The notes beneath the pieces are model-generated. The model saw only the letters and a program-made list of their open reading frames with translations. It was not told the DNA's origin and did not search any database. This document shows positions 8,857 through 10,014 of a stretch of DNA of 10,014 bases, piece by piece; within the stretch, counting starts at the first letter, position 1, and each line of letters opens with the position of its first letter. Made by a program: the position numbers and the translations under genes. The stretch covers positions 1 to 10,014 of the forward strand of contig JALORM010000121.1 in NCBI GenBank assembly GCA_025458985.1, given 5' to 3'. Source of the stretch: Paracoccaceae bacterium. GTDB lineage: Bacteria > Pseudomonadota > Alphaproteobacteria > Rhodobacterales > Rhodobacteraceae.

Positions 8857-9114
8857 CTATCCTTCGGAAACGGGTTCGCGCAGGTGGCCGTCGTCCTGGC
8901 CGCGCCTGAACTCGGCCGGCGAGATGCTGCCGCTGCCGTCGGTGTCGATCTTGCTATAGTCGGCCTCGGTCAGGCTGGGGTAGAAGACCTGAAGTTCCTC
9001 AAGCGAATAGGACCCGTCGCCATCGCTGTCGATGGCCGAGCCGCCCGCCATCACGGCGGCTGCCGCAAGGACGGCTGGAACCGCCGTCCAGAAAGCTGCG
9101 CCGCGCAGCGCCAT
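8857..9114 (-). CDS. Small secreted EF-hand protein (paralogue 2)
   Basis: The 85-residue product starts with a hydrophobic export signal (MALRGAAFWTAVPAVLAAAA, possible cleavage near AGGSA), then two EF-hand loops: DSDGDGSYSLEE and DTDGSGSISPAE, both with ligands at positions 1, 3, 5 and 12. Between them is FYPSLT, matching YPNLT of the downstream EF-hand protein, so the two are likely old tandem duplicates that have diverged. The tail is charged and the calcium loops are intact. ATG 9114 has GGGAG eight bases upstream. The gap to the other EF-hand gene is 173 nt, so they need not share a message. It is divergent from the ECF sigma factor gene. Function beyond probable calcium binding is not known. 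Confidence 0.82.
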   Translation of the reverse strand: MALRGAAFWTAVPAVLAAAAVMAGGSAIDSDGDGSYSLEELQVFYPSLTEADYSKIDTDGSGSISPAEFRRGQDDGHLREPVSEG

Positions 9115-9169
9115 GGCCTGTCTCCCGCCCGTCCTGCCTGCCGTCCTGCCATGTCGACGGTGACGAAAG

Positions 9170-9198
9170 CGTATAGGACGGCTTGGGTGGCGTGGGAA
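9170..9198 (-). promoter_or_regulatory. Possible promoter of EF-hand paralogue 2
   Basis: On the minus strand TTCCCA (9198-9193) and TATACG (9175-9170) are spaced by 17 nt, each matching four of six sigma-70 consensus bases. The predicted start near 9163 gives a leader of about 50 nt to the ATG at 9114. Confidence 0.3.
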
Positions 9199-9267
9199 CG
9201 GGGCGCGGTGGGCAGGATGCCGCGCATCGGTGAGGATCCGCCGTGCCCTCGCGCCGCCGCGCGCGGA

Positions 9268-9280
9268 TTTCAGCCTGAAA
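9268..9280. repeat. Short inverted repeat upstream of the sigma factor gene
   Basis: TTTCAG and CTGAAA flank a single C, giving a 13-bp near-palindrome in an otherwise GC-dominated region. Its size and AT-richness are operator-like, but there is only one copy and no known consensus was recognised, so it may be chance. Confidence 0.25.
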
Positions 9281-9439
9281 AGGCCCGTTCAGCGCCGGCA
9301 GCGGATTCCCGCGGTCTGGAAACGGTCGAAGGGCAACCGCAGGTTGAGACCCCGGCCGCAGTGCAGGGTCCGCCCCGGCACGCCTGCCGCCGGCGGAAGC
9401 CGGGTGTCCTGGCGCCCGTGTCCACCGCATGAGGAGTGC

Positions 9440-10006
9440 ATGTCCGTATCAGTACCCGACACGCCCGCCCGCAGCCTGCGGGCTGCCCCTGCCCCGCCAT
9501 CCGTCTCGGCTCCGGCCACCTCCTGCCGGCGCGAGCTGGTCGGCCTGATCCCCGATCTCAGGCGGGCTGCTCGGGCCATCGTGCGCGACCCCGACCTGGC
9601 AGAGGACCTGGTGCAGGAGGCCCTGCTGCGGGTCTGGACGCGGCTGCGCGAGGGCGGTGTGGTGGACGATCTTCGCCCCTACCTGATGACCACGCTGCGC
9701 AACCTCGCCCGGCGGCCGCCGCGGCTGGCCCCGGCCGAGGCCGCCGCACCCGAGACGACCGAGCCGGCTGCCGCCGGCCGCATCGCGGTCCGCGAGGTGG
9801 CCGCGGCCCTTGCCGCGATGCCGCCCGATCAGGCGCGGCTGCTGCTGGCCGCGGCGTCCGGTGCGGGCACGCTTGCCCAGATCGCCGCCGAGGCGGGGTT
9901 GCCGCCCGGCACCGTGGCAAGCCGCGTCTGGCGCGCACGGGCGCGGCTGCGCGCCGCCTTCGACCTGCCCGAGGACGCGCCCGTGGCGGCGCTGCTGGCG
10001 CCCTGA
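9440..10006 (+). CDS. ECF-type RNA polymerase sigma factor
   Basis: The 188-residue product has region 2 at about residues 33-92 (LIPDLRRAARAIVRDPDLAEDLVQEALLRVW, shown by the DLAEDLVQE core, then RPYLMTTLRNLARR) and region 4 at about 117-172 (ALAAMPPDQARLLLAAASG, then the helix-turn-helix IAAEAGLPPGTVASRVWRARARLR). Region 3 is absent, as in ECF sigma factors. The linker is Ala/Pro/Glu-rich and the first 30 residues look disordered. The ATG at 9440 is preceded by GAGGAG; an open frame reaching 9230 is rejected because its added sequence has no sigma-like content. No anti-sigma gene is visible, and the right edge cuts off downstream neighbours where one would often be. The divergent EF-hand genes are possible targets. 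The ECF subgroup could not be assigned. Confidence 0.88.
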   Translation: MSVSVPDTPARSLRAAPAPPSVSAPATSCRRELVGLIPDLRRAARAIVRDPDLAEDLVQEALLRVWTRLREGGVVDDLRPYLMTTLRNLARRPPRLAPAEAAAPETTEPAAAGRIAVREVAAALAAMPPDQARLLLAAASGAGTLAQIAAEAGLPPGTVASRVWRARARLRAAFDLPEDAPVAALLAP

Positions 10007-10014
10007 GACCGCCC

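Larger units (their letters stand above)
9115..9439. other. Divergent intergenic region between EF-hand gene and sigma factor gene
   Basis: This stretch of about 325 nt holds no convincing gene. It contains a possible minus-strand promoter near 9170-9198, a compact inverted repeat at 9268-9280, and the sigma factor ribosome site GAGGAG (9431-9436). The sigma frame is open upstream to 9230, but the Arg/Pro-rich translation does not resemble a sigma factor N-terminus. A convincing ECF-type promoter (GGAAC with a correctly spaced GTT) was not found. Confidence 0.5.

Noticed and set aside
9195..9345. ECF-type autoregulatory promoter (GGAAC or GGAAAC followed by GTT) upstream of the sigma gene
   Set aside because: GGAAC near 9195-9199 has no GTT at the usual 16-17 base spacing, and GGAAAC at 9318-9323 is 19 bases from the GTT at 9343; neither fits well.
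9230..9439. Upstream extension of the sigma factor to ATG 9230
   Set aside because: The added 70 residues are Arg/Pro-rich without sigma-like sequence, and ATG 9440 has GAGGAG right before it.

Overview
The window is GC-rich DNA with gene content and protein sequences typical of an alphaproteobacterium, most likely of the order Rhodobacterales (Rhodobacter/Paracoccus relatives). The reasons are a TakP-like TRAP transporter, an IlvI of the alphaproteobacterial type with a GEAS rather than GDGS diphosphate motif, and small periplasmic EF-hand proteins. This placement is inference from protein character; no database search was run.

Region 1 (1-2230, minus strand) is a TRAP transporter operon read right to left: a Tat-exported TakP-like binding protein (dctP), a 98-nt gap holding a perfect 13-bp hairpin, the small permease (dctQ), and the first 45 codons of the large permease (dctM), which runs off the left edge. 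Region 2 (2231-2469) is a divergent control region. It holds a dctP promoter, a 19-bp inverted repeat resembling a NarL/LuxR-type regulator site directly against the -35 box, and a promoter and ribosome site for the opposite operon. Region 3 (2419/2470-4514, plus strand) is a two-component pair overlapping by ATGA: a single-Cache, HisKA_3 sensor kinase and a LuxR-type response regulator. Together regions 1-3 look like a sensor that detects an organic acid and switches on its own importer.

Region 4 (4641-8371, plus strand) is a branched-chain amino acid locus. It starts with a promoter, a 15-residue leader peptide containing Ile-Leu-Val-Val-Val in locally rare codons, a 10-bp antiterminator and an intrinsic terminator, which together form a complete ribosome-mediated attenuator. 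The acetolactate synthase large-subunit gene that follows is broken: compared with the family it lacks about 95 nt (causing a frameshift) and 51 nt in the thiamine-diphosphate domain. A GT87 (DUF2029) membrane protein sits between it and the intact small subunit ilvH.

Region 5 (8450-10006) has two paralogous secreted EF-hand proteins on the minus strand, divergent from an ECF-type sigma factor on the plus strand whose partner genes lie beyond the right edge.

The two observations most worth following up are the ilv attenuator, which is fully readable in the sequence, and the double deletion in ilvI, which is either a real loss of an essential-type enzyme or an assembly fault. No mobile element, CRISPR array, tRNA or rRNA was seen.
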